A program made the position numbers and the translations under genes. DNA of 64,000 nt from Alcaligenaceae bacterium (GTDB lineage: Bacteria > Pseudomonadota > Gammaproteobacteria > Burkholderiales > Burkholderiaceae_B). The stretch lies in assembly GCA_013416455.1 (NCBI GenBank), contig JACCES010000013.1, forward strand, positions 62,001 through 126,000, written 5' to 3'. The notes under the pieces are model-generated. The model searched no databases, was not told the origin of the DNA, and worked only from the letters and a program-made list of their open reading frames with translations. Positions 50,550 through 59,060 of the stretch are shown here, piece by piece. The first letter of the stretch is position 1, and each line of letters begins with the position of its first letter.

Positions 50550-51469
50550 TCGATGCTCCTCAGTCTGGGGTCCACCCAGACGCTCACCATGCGGGCAAGC
50601 TGGTTGATGATCACTACGGAGATGGCCAGCCATGTGATGCCCGCCTGCACCAGGGGATAGTCGCGGCCCTGGATGGCGGTGAAGGTGAGCCCGCCCACGC
50701 CATTCAGGCCGAAGACCACTTCCATGGTCAGCGTGCCGCCGATCAGGCTGCCGAAAATGATGCCGGCCAGGCTGATCACCACGGCGACGGCGTTGGGAAG
50801 AACGTGCCGCTGAACGATTTTCCAGCCGCTCAGGCCCTTGGCGCGGGCTGTGCGCACAAAGCCGCGCCGGGTGATGTCCATCAGCTCCTCGTACAGTGGC
50901 TTGGCCACCTGGCCGGCTACGTCGAGGCCGAGGATGATGATGGGCATGAGCAGTTGCCCGCGTATCGGCAGCCATTGAAGCCAGATCGAGAACACCAGCA
51001 CGGCGATGATGCCGATGCAGAACGAGGGCATGGCGATCGACCATACGTTGAGCAATTCGACGCAGCGCCGCCATGGCCCGGCGGGGAAGGCGCAGGCGAG
51101 CAGGGCGATCAGCCCGCCCAGCACCAGGCCCAGGAGCAAGGCGCCGCCGGTCAGCGTCAGCGTATGCGGCAGGGCGTCCAGCAGCATGGCCGCCACGGGT
51201 GTGTGGAAGCGCAGCGATTTTCCCAGGTCGCCCCGCATGGCTTGAGCCGACCAGATCTGGAACTGTTCGAAAACGCCGGCGTCCAGGCCCAGTTCGCTGC
51301 GCATCCGCGCCTGCTGGCCGGCGGACAGATCGCCCGAGGCGACATACAGATCGGTGATGTCGCCGGGAATGGCGCGTATGAGAAAGAACACCACGAAGGC
51401 GATGGCGGCAATGCTGAACAGCATGCGGGCCGTGACCTGCAGGCTGTGCGTGAAGAGGGGCGCGGTCAT
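50546..51469 (-). CDS. Opp/Dpp-type ABC permease (OppB position)
   Basis: This 307-residue permease starts M-T-A-P-L-F-T-H-S-L-Q-V. TM1 lies at about 15-32, followed by the long periplasmic loop typical of OppB. The coupling loop reads T-A-R-A-K-G-L-S-G-W-K-I-V-Q-R-H-V-L-P-N, and the C-terminus has V-S-V-W-V-D-P-R-L-R. It has 4-nt overlaps with both neighbouring genes. Unlike textbook operons, the OppC-type gene precedes it here. Substrate is probably that of the adjacent hydrolases. Confidence 0.94.
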   Translation of the reverse strand: MTAPLFTHSLQVTARMLFSIAAIAFVVFFLIRAIPGDITDLYVASGDLSAGQQARMRSELGLDAGVFEQFQIWSAQAMRGDLGKSLRFHTPVAAMLLDALPHTLTLTGGALLLGLVLGGLIALLACAFPAGPWRRCVELLNVWSIAMPSFCIGIIAVLVFSIWLQWLPIRGQLLMPIIILGLDVAGQVAKPLYEELMDITRRGFVRTARAKGLSGWKIVQRHVLPNAVAVVISLAGIIFGSLIGGTLTMEVVFGLNGVGGLTFTAIQGRDYPLVQAGITWLAISVVIINQLARMVSVWVDPRLRSIE

Positions 51470-52296
51470 ACCGTGGCCTCCGCGGCGCCGCCCGATGACC
51501 GGCTCGCATGGCGCAGGCGATGCCCGATGATGGACAGCGCCAGGGTGGTGCAGGCCAGCGTCAGCACCGGCACGGCCAGGCTTAGTGGGGCTTCCTCGGC
51601 GTACTCGGAGGCGGCGGCAATGATGCGGCCCCATGTGGGCGTGTCGGGCGCCACGCCCACCCCGAGAAAGCTCAGCACCGACTCCGTGGTCACCGCGCGC
51701 GGCATCACGATGGCGGCCTGGGTGATCAGGGCGCCGGCGATGTTGGGCAGCATGTGGCGCCAGGCGACCGCCAGCGTCGAGCCGCCCATCAGCCGCGCCG
51801 CCACGGTGTAGCCGGCGAGCCGTTCCCGGTCGTAGGCGGCGCTGGCGATATAGGCGAACAGCGGCGCGAAGGTCAGCCCGATGGCGAAAATGACCGTGGC
51901 GGTGCCCGCCCCGGCCGCCGTCATGATGGCCAGCCCCACCAGGATGGGCGGTAGGGTGCGCAGCAGATCGAACACCGTGAACACTGCGGCGCGTACCCAG
52001 CCGCCCGCCATGCAGGCGGCCAGGGCGACCCCCGCGCCCCCCAGCAGAGCGACCGACGTGGCGCCCGCGGCCACACTGAGCGTCAGCCAGGCGCCGGCCA
52101 TCAGGCGCGACATCAGATCGCGGCCGAACTGGTCGGTGCCAAGCCAATGGGCCGGACCGGGCCCCTGGTTGCGGGCCAGGAAATCCTGGGCGTAGGGATC
52201 CTGGGTCATGCCCAGCGTGGCCGCCAGGCCGGCGGCCAGCAGGATGGCCAGCACCGCCCAGGGCCAGGTGGACAGCTTCACTCTTTGGCCAGCCAT
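51466..52296 (-). CDS. Opp/Dpp-type ABC permease (OppC position)
   Basis: This 276-residue permease carries the OppC hallmark H-W-L-G-T-D-Q-F-G-R-D near residue 50. TM1 is at about 11-30, with about five further helices. The coupling loop is around A-A-R-L-M-G-G-S-T-L-A-V-A-W-R-H-M-L-P-N. It overlaps the binding-protein gene by 19 nt at its start and the OppB-type gene by 4 nt at its end. Confidence 0.94.
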   Translation of the reverse strand: MAGQRVKLSTWPWAVLAILLAAGLAATLGMTQDPYAQDFLARNQGPGPAHWLGTDQFGRDLMSRLMAGAWLTLSVAAGATSVALLGGAGVALAACMAGGWVRAAVFTVFDLLRTLPPILVGLAIMTAAGAGTATVIFAIGLTFAPLFAYIASAAYDRERLAGYTVAARLMGGSTLAVAWRHMLPNIAGALITQAAIVMPRAVTTESVLSFLGVGVAPDTPTWGRIIAAASEYAEEAPLSLAVPVLTLACTTLALSIIGHRLRHASRSSGGAAEATV

Positions 52297-53813
52297 GCCC
52301 TTGCCACCCTGCCGTCGACCCGGTTCTGGCTCCAGGTATAGCCCGTTTCGTAACCGCGCACTTGCGGCGCCACGCCGATGGCATCCGCGGCATGGCCGAT
52401 GCCCACCGTGTAGTAGTTATCCATGACGCGCCGCCATGCGTCGAGATAGCCCTTGCGCGCTTCCTGGGCGTTGGCCGAGCTGACCGCCGCGCCGATCAGC
52501 GCGTCGAGCTTTCCGTCCTGGATGCCGCCCCAGAGCATCGGGCTGGGGCCGTCGCTCAGGAAGCGGGCGTAGCGCAGGTAGACGTCCGCGCGCGGACCGG
52601 AATGGAAGGGGGCCAGATCCCACTGATACTCGCCCAGCAGCTTCTGGGCGCCGATATCGTCCAGCGCCTGGTGGTCGATGTTGAAGCCCAGTTGCCGCAG
52701 CGTCTGCGCCATGACCTGCGAATAGTCGTTCTGCCAGGACACCAGCTTCAGCGTATGCGATTTCGGTTCCACGCCGGCCTCTTCGAGCAGCTGGCGGGCG
52801 CGTTCCAGACTGGGCCGGGCGAACGGGTCGCTCCGCTCGATGTCTTCGTCCCAGTAATAGGTGTCCGGGCGCATGGGCTGGTTGCTGACGATGCCCGCCT
52901 CGCCCGCAACGAAGTTCATGTACGCCTGCTTGTCGATCGCGCTGGCGATGGCTTCGCGGACCTTGGGGTTGGACATCAGCTGCGAGGGGTTGCGGTTGTT
53001 GAACGACAGGAAGTACCAGGCGCTGTCCTTCAGGTGCTGGACCGCGAAGCCGTTCTTGCGCAGACCGTCGAGTTTGTCGTTGCCGACATAGGCAATGTGC
53101 ACGTCGCCGGCGCGCAGGCCGAGGCTGTTGTCGCGGTCGCCCTTCAGATCGAAGACCAACTCGTCGAGGTAGGGCAGGCCATCCTGCCAATAGTCTTCAT
53201 GGCGTGGCGCGCTGAAGCGCACGTTGGGCTGCCACCGGCCGAACCGGAAGGGGCCGGTGCCGATGGGGTGGCTGATCGTATCGTCCCAGCCCGCCGATTC
53301 GGGGGCCAGGATCCACAGTTCCGAAAGCAGGTTCAGGAAGGGAGCGTAGGGCTTCCCGAGCACCACCTCAAGCGTGTGATCATCGGTCTTGTCCACCGAT
53401 GTGACCAACTGCATGGCGCCGCTCAGCCAGCCGCTGGATATCTTCTGCCGCACGCGCTCGAAATTGGCTTTGACGTCGTCCGCAGTCATCTCGCGGCCGT
53501 TATGGAATTTCACGCCCTGGCGAAGATGGAAGACATAGCGCTTGCCATCGTCGAATATCTCGTAGCTTTCGGCCAGGAAGGGCCGCACCTGGCCATCGTC
53601 GGCAATGCTGGTCAGGGCCTCGGCGTACACCTGCTGAACGGCGATCGAGCCGGCGTGCCGGTGGGGGTCGGCGGTATCGAGGCCCAGCAGCGCGATATGC
53701 AGGGTGCCGCCGCGCTGGATGTCTTGCCGCTGGGCGCCGGCCTGTGCGGCGAAAGGCAGCGCAGCCAGGAGCGCGGTGGAAATCAGACAGGTGGCAAATA
53801 TACGTCGGTTCAT
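52278..53813 (-). CDS. ABC transporter substrate-binding protein, family 5
   Basis: This 511-residue periplasmic protein has a signal peptide to about residue 25 (F-A-A-Q-A). The SBP_bac_5 features are G-G-T-L-H-I-A-L, the D-P-H motif, V-K-F-H-N-G-R-E-M-T-A-D-D-V, and I-G-T-G-P-F-R-F-G. It is placed between the alkaline-phosphatase-superfamily genes and the permeases (21 nt after the former, 19-nt overlap with the latter). Operon logic suggests it brings in a phosphonate- or phosphate-ester-containing compound or peptide. That is inference: this family has no phosphonate-specific signature that I can read. Confidence 0.94.
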   Translation of the reverse strand: MNRRIFATCLISTALLAALPFAAQAGAQRQDIQRGGTLHIALLGLDTADPHRHAGSIAVQQVYAEALTSIADDGQVRPFLAESYEIFDDGKRYVFHLRQGVKFHNGREMTADDVKANFERVRQKISSGWLSGAMQLVTSVDKTDDHTLEVVLGKPYAPFLNLLSELWILAPESAGWDDTISHPIGTGPFRFGRWQPNVRFSAPRHEDYWQDGLPYLDELVFDLKGDRDNSLGLRAGDVHIAYVGNDKLDGLRKNGFAVQHLKDSAWYFLSFNNRNPSQLMSNPKVREAIASAIDKQAYMNFVAGEAGIVSNQPMRPDTYYWDEDIERSDPFARPSLERARQLLEEAGVEPKSHTLKLVSWQNDYSQVMAQTLRQLGFNIDHQALDDIGAQKLLGEYQWDLAPFHSGPRADVYLRYARFLSDGPSPMLWGGIQDGKLDALIGAAVSSANAQEARKGYLDAWRRVMDNYYTVGIGHAADAIGVAPQVRGYETGYTWSQNRVDGRVARAWLAKE

Positions 53814-53834
53814 GATGATCCTTTTCAGTCCGGT

Positions 53835-55133
53835 TCAGTCCAGTAAGGGGGCGCCGGCTTTCGCCGGCGCCGCTTGTTGCAGCGGCCGACCTTGCATGCC
53901 CTGCGCAGGCATGCCCAAGTGGCGCAATATCGTTGGCGCATAGTCGACCAATGACACCGTCCGCGTGATCTGCGCGGCCGGCGCGAAGTCTCCCCCTTGC
54001 ACGATCAGGAAGGGATGGCGCTCGCGCGGATGGCGGCCGCCATGCTGCCCCTGACCGATGTAGTTCTTGTCCTCCGCAGGGTCCACCGCATACCAGGCGG
54101 TGCCCGGCAGCCCCTCGGCGTTGTGGGCATCGTCGCCCGCCAGCGAAATGGCGATCCGGCTTGCCGGCGAATCGGGCATGCCCCAGCCGGCCAGTTCACC
54201 GCCCGCCGCCAGTTCGCCTACCCATGGCTGGCGCGCCAGCCAGTCAAGCAGCGCCCCGCCGTGGGGATACGCGTCGTCGAATCCCAGGACGGCCGCCGTG
54301 CCGTTGGGCGCGACGACGATGTCGCGGCTGTCGGGGCCGGCCTTGAAGCCGGCCTCGATCAGCGCCCGCCCGATGTCCACCTGATCGGTGATGGTCACCA
54401 TGCCATGGTCCGATCCCACCATCAGCAGCACGTCTTCGCCCCGCTCACGCAAGCGCTCGGCGGCCTCGAATACCCGGGCGATGCATGCGTCGGCGCCGCG
54501 GATCGCGACGTGGTGCCGGGCATTGCCCAAACACTGGGCATGGCCGCTGGCATCGGGCTCCGACAGCCACAGCACCGCCAGTGCGAGGCGGTCATCCGCC
54601 AGCAGGTGTTCGCAGAATCTCGTGGTCATGTGCTCGTCGCCCGCCGCGCCGGGGGCGATCGCCAGCCCGTCCTCGCCCGACAGCGCCTTGCCGCCGGGCG
54701 CGTACGATCCGGTGCGGTGGAAGACATACCCGCAGCGCTCCGGGTCGAAGAAGTAGGCAGCCCCCGGCGATACGTTGGAATAGATCGCCGTCGCGCGCTG
54801 CGGCTGCAAGCGTTGGGCGAGGGTCGGCACGCGCAGGTAGGCGCCGGTTGCCGCGTGCAGCTGCTCCCGGAATTCAGGCCTGCCGACCGAGCGCACGACC
54901 AGGCCGTCGGACTCCCTCAGGATCATGGTGTTGCCCAGCAGGCCATGCCGTTGCGGGTAACACCCCGTGGCGATGCTGGCGGCGCTGACGCGAGTGGTCG
55001 AAGGGAAGACCGCCCGCGCTTGCAGCGCACGGGTACCGCGTTGCGCCAGCATGGTCAGGGTGGGCGTGCTGGCGCCCAGGAGATCGTTGCGTAGGCTGTC
55101 GCAGATGACAACGACACAGCGCTTTTGTGACAT
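53835..55133 (-). CDS. Alkaline phosphatase superfamily hydrolase (nucleotide pyrophosphatase/phosphodiesterase-like)
   Basis: This 432-residue protein is a type I phosphodiesterase/nucleotide pyrophosphatase-fold enzyme. Metal ligands and nucleophile are recognisable: D12 in V-I-C-D-S-L, the nucleophile Thr46/47 in F-P-S-T-T-R-V-S, D and H in S-E-P-D-A-S-G-H, D-H in G-S-D-H-G-M, and a final His in the Q-H-G-G-R-H region. No signal peptide is visible, so it is probably cytoplasmic. It is distantly related to the adjacent PhnA and lies between PhnA and the importer. It could release the phosphonoacetate part from a larger ester, or hydrolyse another C-P or P-O substrate. The ATG at 55133 starts the conserved strand. 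Confidence 0.87.
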   Translation of the reverse strand: MSQKRCVVVICDSLRNDLLGASTPTLTMLAQRGTRALQARAVFPSTTRVSAASIATGCYPQRHGLLGNTMILRESDGLVVRSVGRPEFREQLHAATGAYLRVPTLAQRLQPQRATAIYSNVSPGAAYFFDPERCGYVFHRTGSYAPGGKALSGEDGLAIAPGAAGDEHMTTRFCEHLLADDRLALAVLWLSEPDASGHAQCLGNARHHVAIRGADACIARVFEAAERLRERGEDVLLMVGSDHGMVTITDQVDIGRALIEAGFKAGPDSRDIVVAPNGTAAVLGFDDAYPHGGALLDWLARQPWVGELAAGGELAGWGMPDSPASRIAISLAGDDAHNAEGLPGTAWYAVDPAEDKNYIGQGQHGGRHPRERHPFLIVQGGDFAPAAQITRTVSLVDYAPTILRHLGMPAQGMQGRPLQQAAPAKAGAPLLD

Positions 55134-55178
55134 GGTGATTACCCTAGCGCGTCCAGATGACACGTTGATAACAGCCGT

Positions 55179-56414
55179 TCAATCGGTGTGATTCAGAATG
55201 GCGTGGAAGACGTCGTAGTTGTGCAGGCGATGGCTGCCGGCCCATTCCAGCCCCTCATCGTCGAGCGGGCGCGACACCAGGAACGGGACGCGCTGCTCGG
55301 AATAGCCGCCATGCGTGCGCAGCGGCCGGTCCCGCACGGCGTCCAGGTCGTGATCCTTTCGCGCGGCGCCCAGTGCCCAGTCTTCCTTCGAGATCACCAC
55401 CAGGTCGGCCTCCCGGTCGTAAGGCAGTTCCAGCCGGTCGGCGGCTTCGCGCCGCGATAGCACTTCGTGCACGCCGGGGCGGCTCGCGAGCAGTGTCCTG
55501 GCCGATTCGATCTGGCCGGCGTCGCGCAGATACACTCTGACAAAGGACCCGAGGGCGCCGTGGTGCCTGACGAAAGGGTCGGTGATCGGGCAGATGACCC
55601 GGGCGCCGCCGTCGCCGAAGGTGTCGGTCAGCACATCCTCCACGAACAGCAATTGGGCCGTCCCGTGGAAATCCGTCTTGCGCGACATGCCATGGTCGGC
55701 GACACAACCCACGGTGGCCCCCAGCGCGATGAACTCGCCGATGCGGCGGTCGATCTCAAGCAGGAAATCATCCGATGCGGGTTCGCCCGGTGCGTACTTG
55801 TGCTGAACGAAGTCCGACAGGGACAAGTACAGCACCTGGCTGATGCCGCGCTTCAGCAGTTCCAGGCCGGCATCCAGCACATACAGCGACAGATCGGGTG
55901 AATACATGTCGGGCCGGGGCCGGCCGACGAGCGTTTCCGCCGTGGCGAAGCCGTAGTCGGCAAGAGAGGTCTGGCCGGCGCGCTCGCTCGAGAAGCAGGG
56001 GCCGGCCAGCCCGTTGCCGATGAGTTTGGTCAGCTTGTCCTTGGCCGTCACGGCCGCGGTGGGGATTCCGGCCTGCGACAGCAGGGCGAGCAGGGTGGCG
56101 CCACGCAGCATGCGGGCGTCGTTCACCATGATTTCTTCGCCCGTCTCGCGGTCAAGGTAATAGTTGCCGGCGATGCCGTGTTCGCGGGGGGGAGCGCCCG
56201 TCACGATCGAGACATTGTTGGGGTTGGTGAACGACGGCATGACGCAGTCGGCAATGCCGGCAAAGCCCTGGCGGACCATGCCCGACAGATTGGGGCACAG
56301 CCCGCGATGCAGGGCATCGCTGATGTATTCGGGATCACACCCGTCGATGCAGATGACGACCACTGGGCGTGTTGGCAGCCGATAACGCCGGCCATGCAAT
56401 TCAACGAAACTCAC
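55179..56414 (-). CDS. phnA: Phosphonoacetate hydrolase
   Basis: This 411-residue enzyme splits the C-P bond of phosphonoacetate to acetate and phosphate using two zinc ions. It aligns with PhnA over its length. Visible active-site residues: D24 (C-I-D-G-C-D), nucleophile T63 (P-S-F-T-N-P-N-N), K125 and K127 (T-A-K-D-K-L) for the substrate carboxylate, D201 and H205 (L-S-D-F-V-Q-H), D240-H241 (A-D-H-G-M-S), H368 (R-T-H-G-G-Y). The gene is first in an operon with a second hydrolase and an Opp-type importer, and is divergent from a LysR gene as in Pseudomonas phnA/phnR loci. It gives phosphate-independent use of phosphonoacetate as carbon and phosphorus source. Confidence 0.94.
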   Translation of the reverse strand: MSFVELHGRRYRLPTRPVVVICIDGCDPEYISDALHRGLCPNLSGMVRQGFAGIADCVMPSFTNPNNVSIVTGAPPREHGIAGNYYLDRETGEEIMVNDARMLRGATLLALLSQAGIPTAAVTAKDKLTKLIGNGLAGPCFSSERAGQTSLADYGFATAETLVGRPRPDMYSPDLSLYVLDAGLELLKRGISQVLYLSLSDFVQHKYAPGEPASDDFLLEIDRRIGEFIALGATVGCVADHGMSRKTDFHGTAQLLFVEDVLTDTFGDGGARVICPITDPFVRHHGALGSFVRVYLRDAGQIESARTLLASRPGVHEVLSRREAADRLELPYDREADLVVISKEDWALGAARKDHDLDAVRDRPLRTHGGYSEQRVPFLVSRPLDDEGLEWAGSHRLHNYDVFHAILNHTD

Positions 56415-56490
56415 GTTAGCTCCTGGGTGATGTGAGTCCGTATGCTATCGTAAGAAATTCTCCCGTATTTCCATAAATAATCGCTTTGTC

Positions 56491-56505
56491 GTGATTAAAA
56501 ATCAC
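56491..56505. promoter_or_regulatory. LysR-type box between phnA and its divergent regulator
   Basis: GTGATTAAAAATCAC is a 6-bp inverted repeat with a T-N11-A core, the consensus of LysR binding sites. It is 76 nt upstream of phnA and 9 nt before the regulator ATG at 56515, consistent with both activation of phnA and autoregulation. Confidence 0.65.
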
Positions 56506-56514
56506 GCGTTTGCA

Positions 56515-57417
56515 ATGAATTCGTCACCTCCTCTCAACGCCCTCAGGTTCTTCCTCGTCGCCTGCCGGCACCGCAGCTTCACTTCGGCGGCCGAAGAACT
56601 CTCGGTTACACACGGGGCGGTCAGCCGGCAGATGAAGCAGCTGGAAGACTGGCTCGGCCATCCTTTGTTCGAACGCGAGGGCCAGTGCATGGCGCCGACC
56701 GCCCACGCACTTGCCTACGCCGAGGAAATCGCCCAGGCATTCGGCCGCATTCAAGAGGCAAGTCTTTCGTATGGAAAGGGTCTGACCACGCGGCTGCTGC
56801 GCGTCAGCGCACCGGCGACCTTCGCCATGAAATGGCTGATTCCCCGGCTGTCGGCCTTCAAGGAACGCTATCGTGATGCGCGCGTGCAGGTCCAGACGGC
56901 AACCACCCAGCAGCTTGGGCTGGGCGGGGCGTTCGACCTGGCAATCCGGCGCGATGCGCCTGTCCAGGCCGCCTACAGCGGCTTCCCCCTTTTCGAGGAA
57001 TGGCAGACCCTGATCGCCTCGCCCCAACTCTTGCTTGCAAACCCGATCCGCGAGCCGGGCGACGTCAACCAGCATACCTGGATCTACACCGACACGCGGC
57101 CGCGCCACTGGGATGCATGGCTGACCGCCGCAGGCCTGCCCAACCGGCCCTGGGACACCTTGCGCTTCGACCATTTCTACGTCAGCTACAGCGCGGTGCT
57201 CGACGGTCTGGGCCTGGGAATCGGCCCCTTTCCCACCTTGTCCAACGAGGCGGGGCTGGGCCGCATCGTTGCGCCGTTCCCGCATATTCGTACGCCGGCA
57301 CGGCAATACTGGGCCATCACCCCTTCGGCGACGCAGAAAACGCTCCTGCATCGGCAATTCGAGGAGTGGCTGCAGGAAGAGGCCGGGAAGGAGGATACGG
57401 CCGCGCGGCAGGGCTGA
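56515..57417 (+). CDS. LysR-family regulator, probable PhnR-like activator of phnA
   Basis: This 300-residue regulator has a winged helix at about 4-62 (L-N-A-L-R-F-F-L-V-A-C-R-H-R-S-F-T-S-A-A, T-H-G-A-V-S-R-Q-M-K-Q-L-E-D-W-L-G) and an effector domain of the GcvA-like group with A-T-F-A-M-K-W-L-I-P-R-L. It is divergent from phnA, the arrangement of LysR regulators that activate phosphonoacetate hydrolase in pseudomonads. A GTG at 56491 is in frame but lies inside the LysR box, so the ATG at 56515 is preferred. The inducer may be phosphonoacetate itself, since known PhnA systems are substrate-induced rather than phosphate-starvation controlled. Confidence 0.9.
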   Translation: MNSSPPLNALRFFLVACRHRSFTSAAEELSVTHGAVSRQMKQLEDWLGHPLFEREGQCMAPTAHALAYAEEIAQAFGRIQEASLSYGKGLTTRLLRVSAPATFAMKWLIPRLSAFKERYRDARVQVQTATTQQLGLGGAFDLAIRRDAPVQAAYSGFPLFEEWQTLIASPQLLLANPIREPGDVNQHTWIYTDTRPRHWDAWLTAAGLPNRPWDTLRFDHFYVSYSAVLDGLGLGIGPFPTLSNEAGLGRIVAPFPHIRTPARQYWAITPSATQKTLLHRQFEEWLQEEAGKEDTAARQG

Positions 57418-57502
57418 GGGCGCGGGTGGCAAGGGCGGACCAGAACAGGGTCTGTCGCGCCGCTGTCCCAGCCATGGAACCGTGTTCAACGACAATTGAT
57501 GA

Positions 57503-57889
57503 TTGTCGACGCCCATCCCCTGGACGAGCAACCCGATCGCCGGCGGGGCGGCGGCCTGTCGTTTCCTTCCCTTTCGCGAGCGCTGTTCGAGCGGCCACGC
57601 ATCAACGACACCGCACGCGACCGCTTCGAAACCTGATCCCGAATTGATTGATGACGACAGCCCAGAATGGACTGAGGCCGATTTCAAGCAAGCCAAGCGT
57701 CTGAAGGATATGCCCGCTAATTTTCAGCGGACTATCCAACGTGCGCGGGGGCCGCAAAAATCGCCCGTCAAAGTGCAGACAACCATTCGATTTGATTCGG
57801 ATGTTTTGGAAGGTTTAAGGGCCACAGGCCGAGGTTGGCAAACACGGGTGAACGATGCCATGCGGGAATGGCTGCGTTCGCACTCATGA
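57503..57889 (+). CDS. BrnA-type antitoxin, orphan and possibly 5'-altered
   Basis: The C-terminal ~85 residues match BrnA antitoxins: D-D-D-S-P-E-W-T-E-A-D-F, then K-V-Q-T-T-I-R-F-D-S-D-V-L-E-G-L-R-A-T-G-(R)-G-W-Q-T-R-V and A-M-R-E-W-L at the end, a ribbon-helix-helix DNA-binding domain. BrnA normally neutralises the RelE-like BrnT ribonuclease encoded just upstream; no brnT is found here. The upstream half of the frame (from a TTG at 57503) does not look like BrnA, and the first ATG (57710) lies inside the conserved part. The 5' end has therefore probably been replaced or the true start lost. The 57418-57640 stretch shows no other gene. Confidence 0.6.
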   Translation: MSTPIPWTSNPIAGGAAACRFLPFRERCSSGHASTTPHATASKPDPELIDDDSPEWTEADFKQAKRLKDMPANFQRTIQRARGPQKSPVKVQTTIRFDSDVLEGLRATGRGWQTRVNDAMREWLRSHS

Positions 57890-58065
57890 AGGAAGAGATC
57901 TTGAAAGCGGGTGGCACGAGCGCTTCAGTCACACCTTCGACTGTCTTACTCAATGAATCGAAGCGGGAATTTCCACGAGCAGCGCAACCGCATCGTTTCA
58001 GTTGACGCCCGCCAAGTCGGTTGGGAAGATGTCGGGTCCATGGAAAAGATGCCTTGTCTCCCATC

Positions 58066-58911
58066 ATGAATACACTTCTACTGGTAGGTGGAGATCTGTG
58101 TGAACGAACCGCAAAAATGCTGGATCCGGCCCGCTGGAAATGCATCGGGCTGCGCCGCAGCCGGATGACACCCGATCGCGAGAGTACGATTTCCTGGTAC
58201 GAGGCCGATCTACAGAACCCGGGCAGTCTGTCTTTTCTGGCTGATGACGCGTTTTCCGGGATCAGCCATATTCTATATGCCCCCTCGCCCGACAGAAGGA
58301 CGATGGTTGACTATGCCGGCGTTTACTCTCTTGGGTTCCCGAGACTGCTCGGCAACCTGCCGCCCCGATGTCTGGATCACCTGAAGCGCTGCGTGCTGGT
58401 CGGCTCTTCCGCCGTTTGGGCTCCTTCCGATGATTGGGTGGATGAAGACACTCCCGTTGATAAGACGGGTTTTCGCGCTCAGTCGCTACTGGATGCCGAA
58501 GCCGCACTACGTGTTTTTCTACCCCCAGGCGCCGGAGTCGCGCTGCGTCTGTCGGGCTTGTACGGCCCTGGGAGGGGGCATCTGCTCAAAGGCTTGCGGG
58601 CCGGCACGATCCAGGCGCCCGATGGGCTTGGGCACTGGGCGAACAGAATCCACATTGACGATGCCGCCCGGGCTTGTGCGCACTTGCTGGCCATGGCCGA
58701 CCCCCAGCCTCTTTACATTGGTACGGATAATCATCCCCTGCCCACAGCGGAACTGTACGATGCGGTGGCAAGGGTGATGGGCGTCTCTTTGCCTGCTCGG
58801 CGCCCGCTGGCCCCCAGCGGCAAGCGCTTGTCGAACGCAAGACTCCGGGCCAGCGGATGGACTCCCGCATGGCCGAATGCATTGGAATGGTACGCAGTGA
58901 ACCTCATGTGA
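58066..58911 (+). CDS. Atypical SDR / NAD(P)-dependent epimerase-like protein (YeeZ-like)
   Basis: This encodes 281 residues with an N-terminal Rossmann-type strand (N-T-L-L-L-V-G-G-D-L-C), then L-V-G-S-S-A-V-W with the Ser that is catalytic in SDRs, but no clear Y-x-x-x-K afterwards (V-D-K-T-G-F-R-A-Q). R-L-S-G-L-Y-G-P-G-R and R-I-H-I-D-D-A-A-R are classic for extended/atypical SDR proteins such as YeeZ. These bind NAD(P) but many have no known reaction. The start at 58066 begins the Rossmann strand. About 176 nt separate it from brnA. It stands between two accessory elements. Confidence 0.82.
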   Translation: MNTLLLVGGDLCERTAKMLDPARWKCIGLRRSRMTPDRESTISWYEADLQNPGSLSFLADDAFSGISHILYAPSPDRRTMVDYAGVYSLGFPRLLGNLPPRCLDHLKRCVLVGSSAVWAPSDDWVDEDTPVDKTGFRAQSLLDAEAALRVFLPPGAGVALRLSGLYGPGRGHLLKGLRAGTIQAPDGLGHWANRIHIDDAARACAHLLAMADPQPLYIGTDNHPLPTAELYDAVARVMGVSLPARRPLAPSGKRLSNARLRASGWTPAWPNALEWYAVNLM

Positions 58912-59031
58912 ACCGGGCGAGAAGACGGTGCATGGGTTTGAGGTTACGGACGACAAGGGTTGTTGCATACTTCGGAATCGTTGGATGGCGAAATTTCAGG
59001 GGAAGCTCAGAACGTCATACAGGTCTTGCTA

Positions 59032-59055
59032 AAATATTCCAAACTTGGTATATTT
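59032..59055. promoter_or_regulatory. Operator/promoter of the toxin-antitoxin pair
   Basis: AAATATTCCAA and TTGGTATATTT form an inverted repeat (10 of 11) just 6 nt before the toxin ATG. The right arm doubles as a TATATT -10 element. Such palindromes are the usual binding site of the XRE antitoxin for autorepression. Confidence 0.6.
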
Positions 59056-59060
59056 TTTCA

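Noticed and set aside
56491-56514. GTG start extending the LysR regulator by eight residues
   Set aside because: The GTG lies within the T-N11-A operator and the extra residues are not part of the usual LysR N-terminus.
57886-58005. 39-codon ORF (MKEEILKAGG...) overlapping the brnA stop as ATGA
   Set aside because: No family resemblance and no ribosome-binding site. The overlap may be chance. Not listed as a gene.
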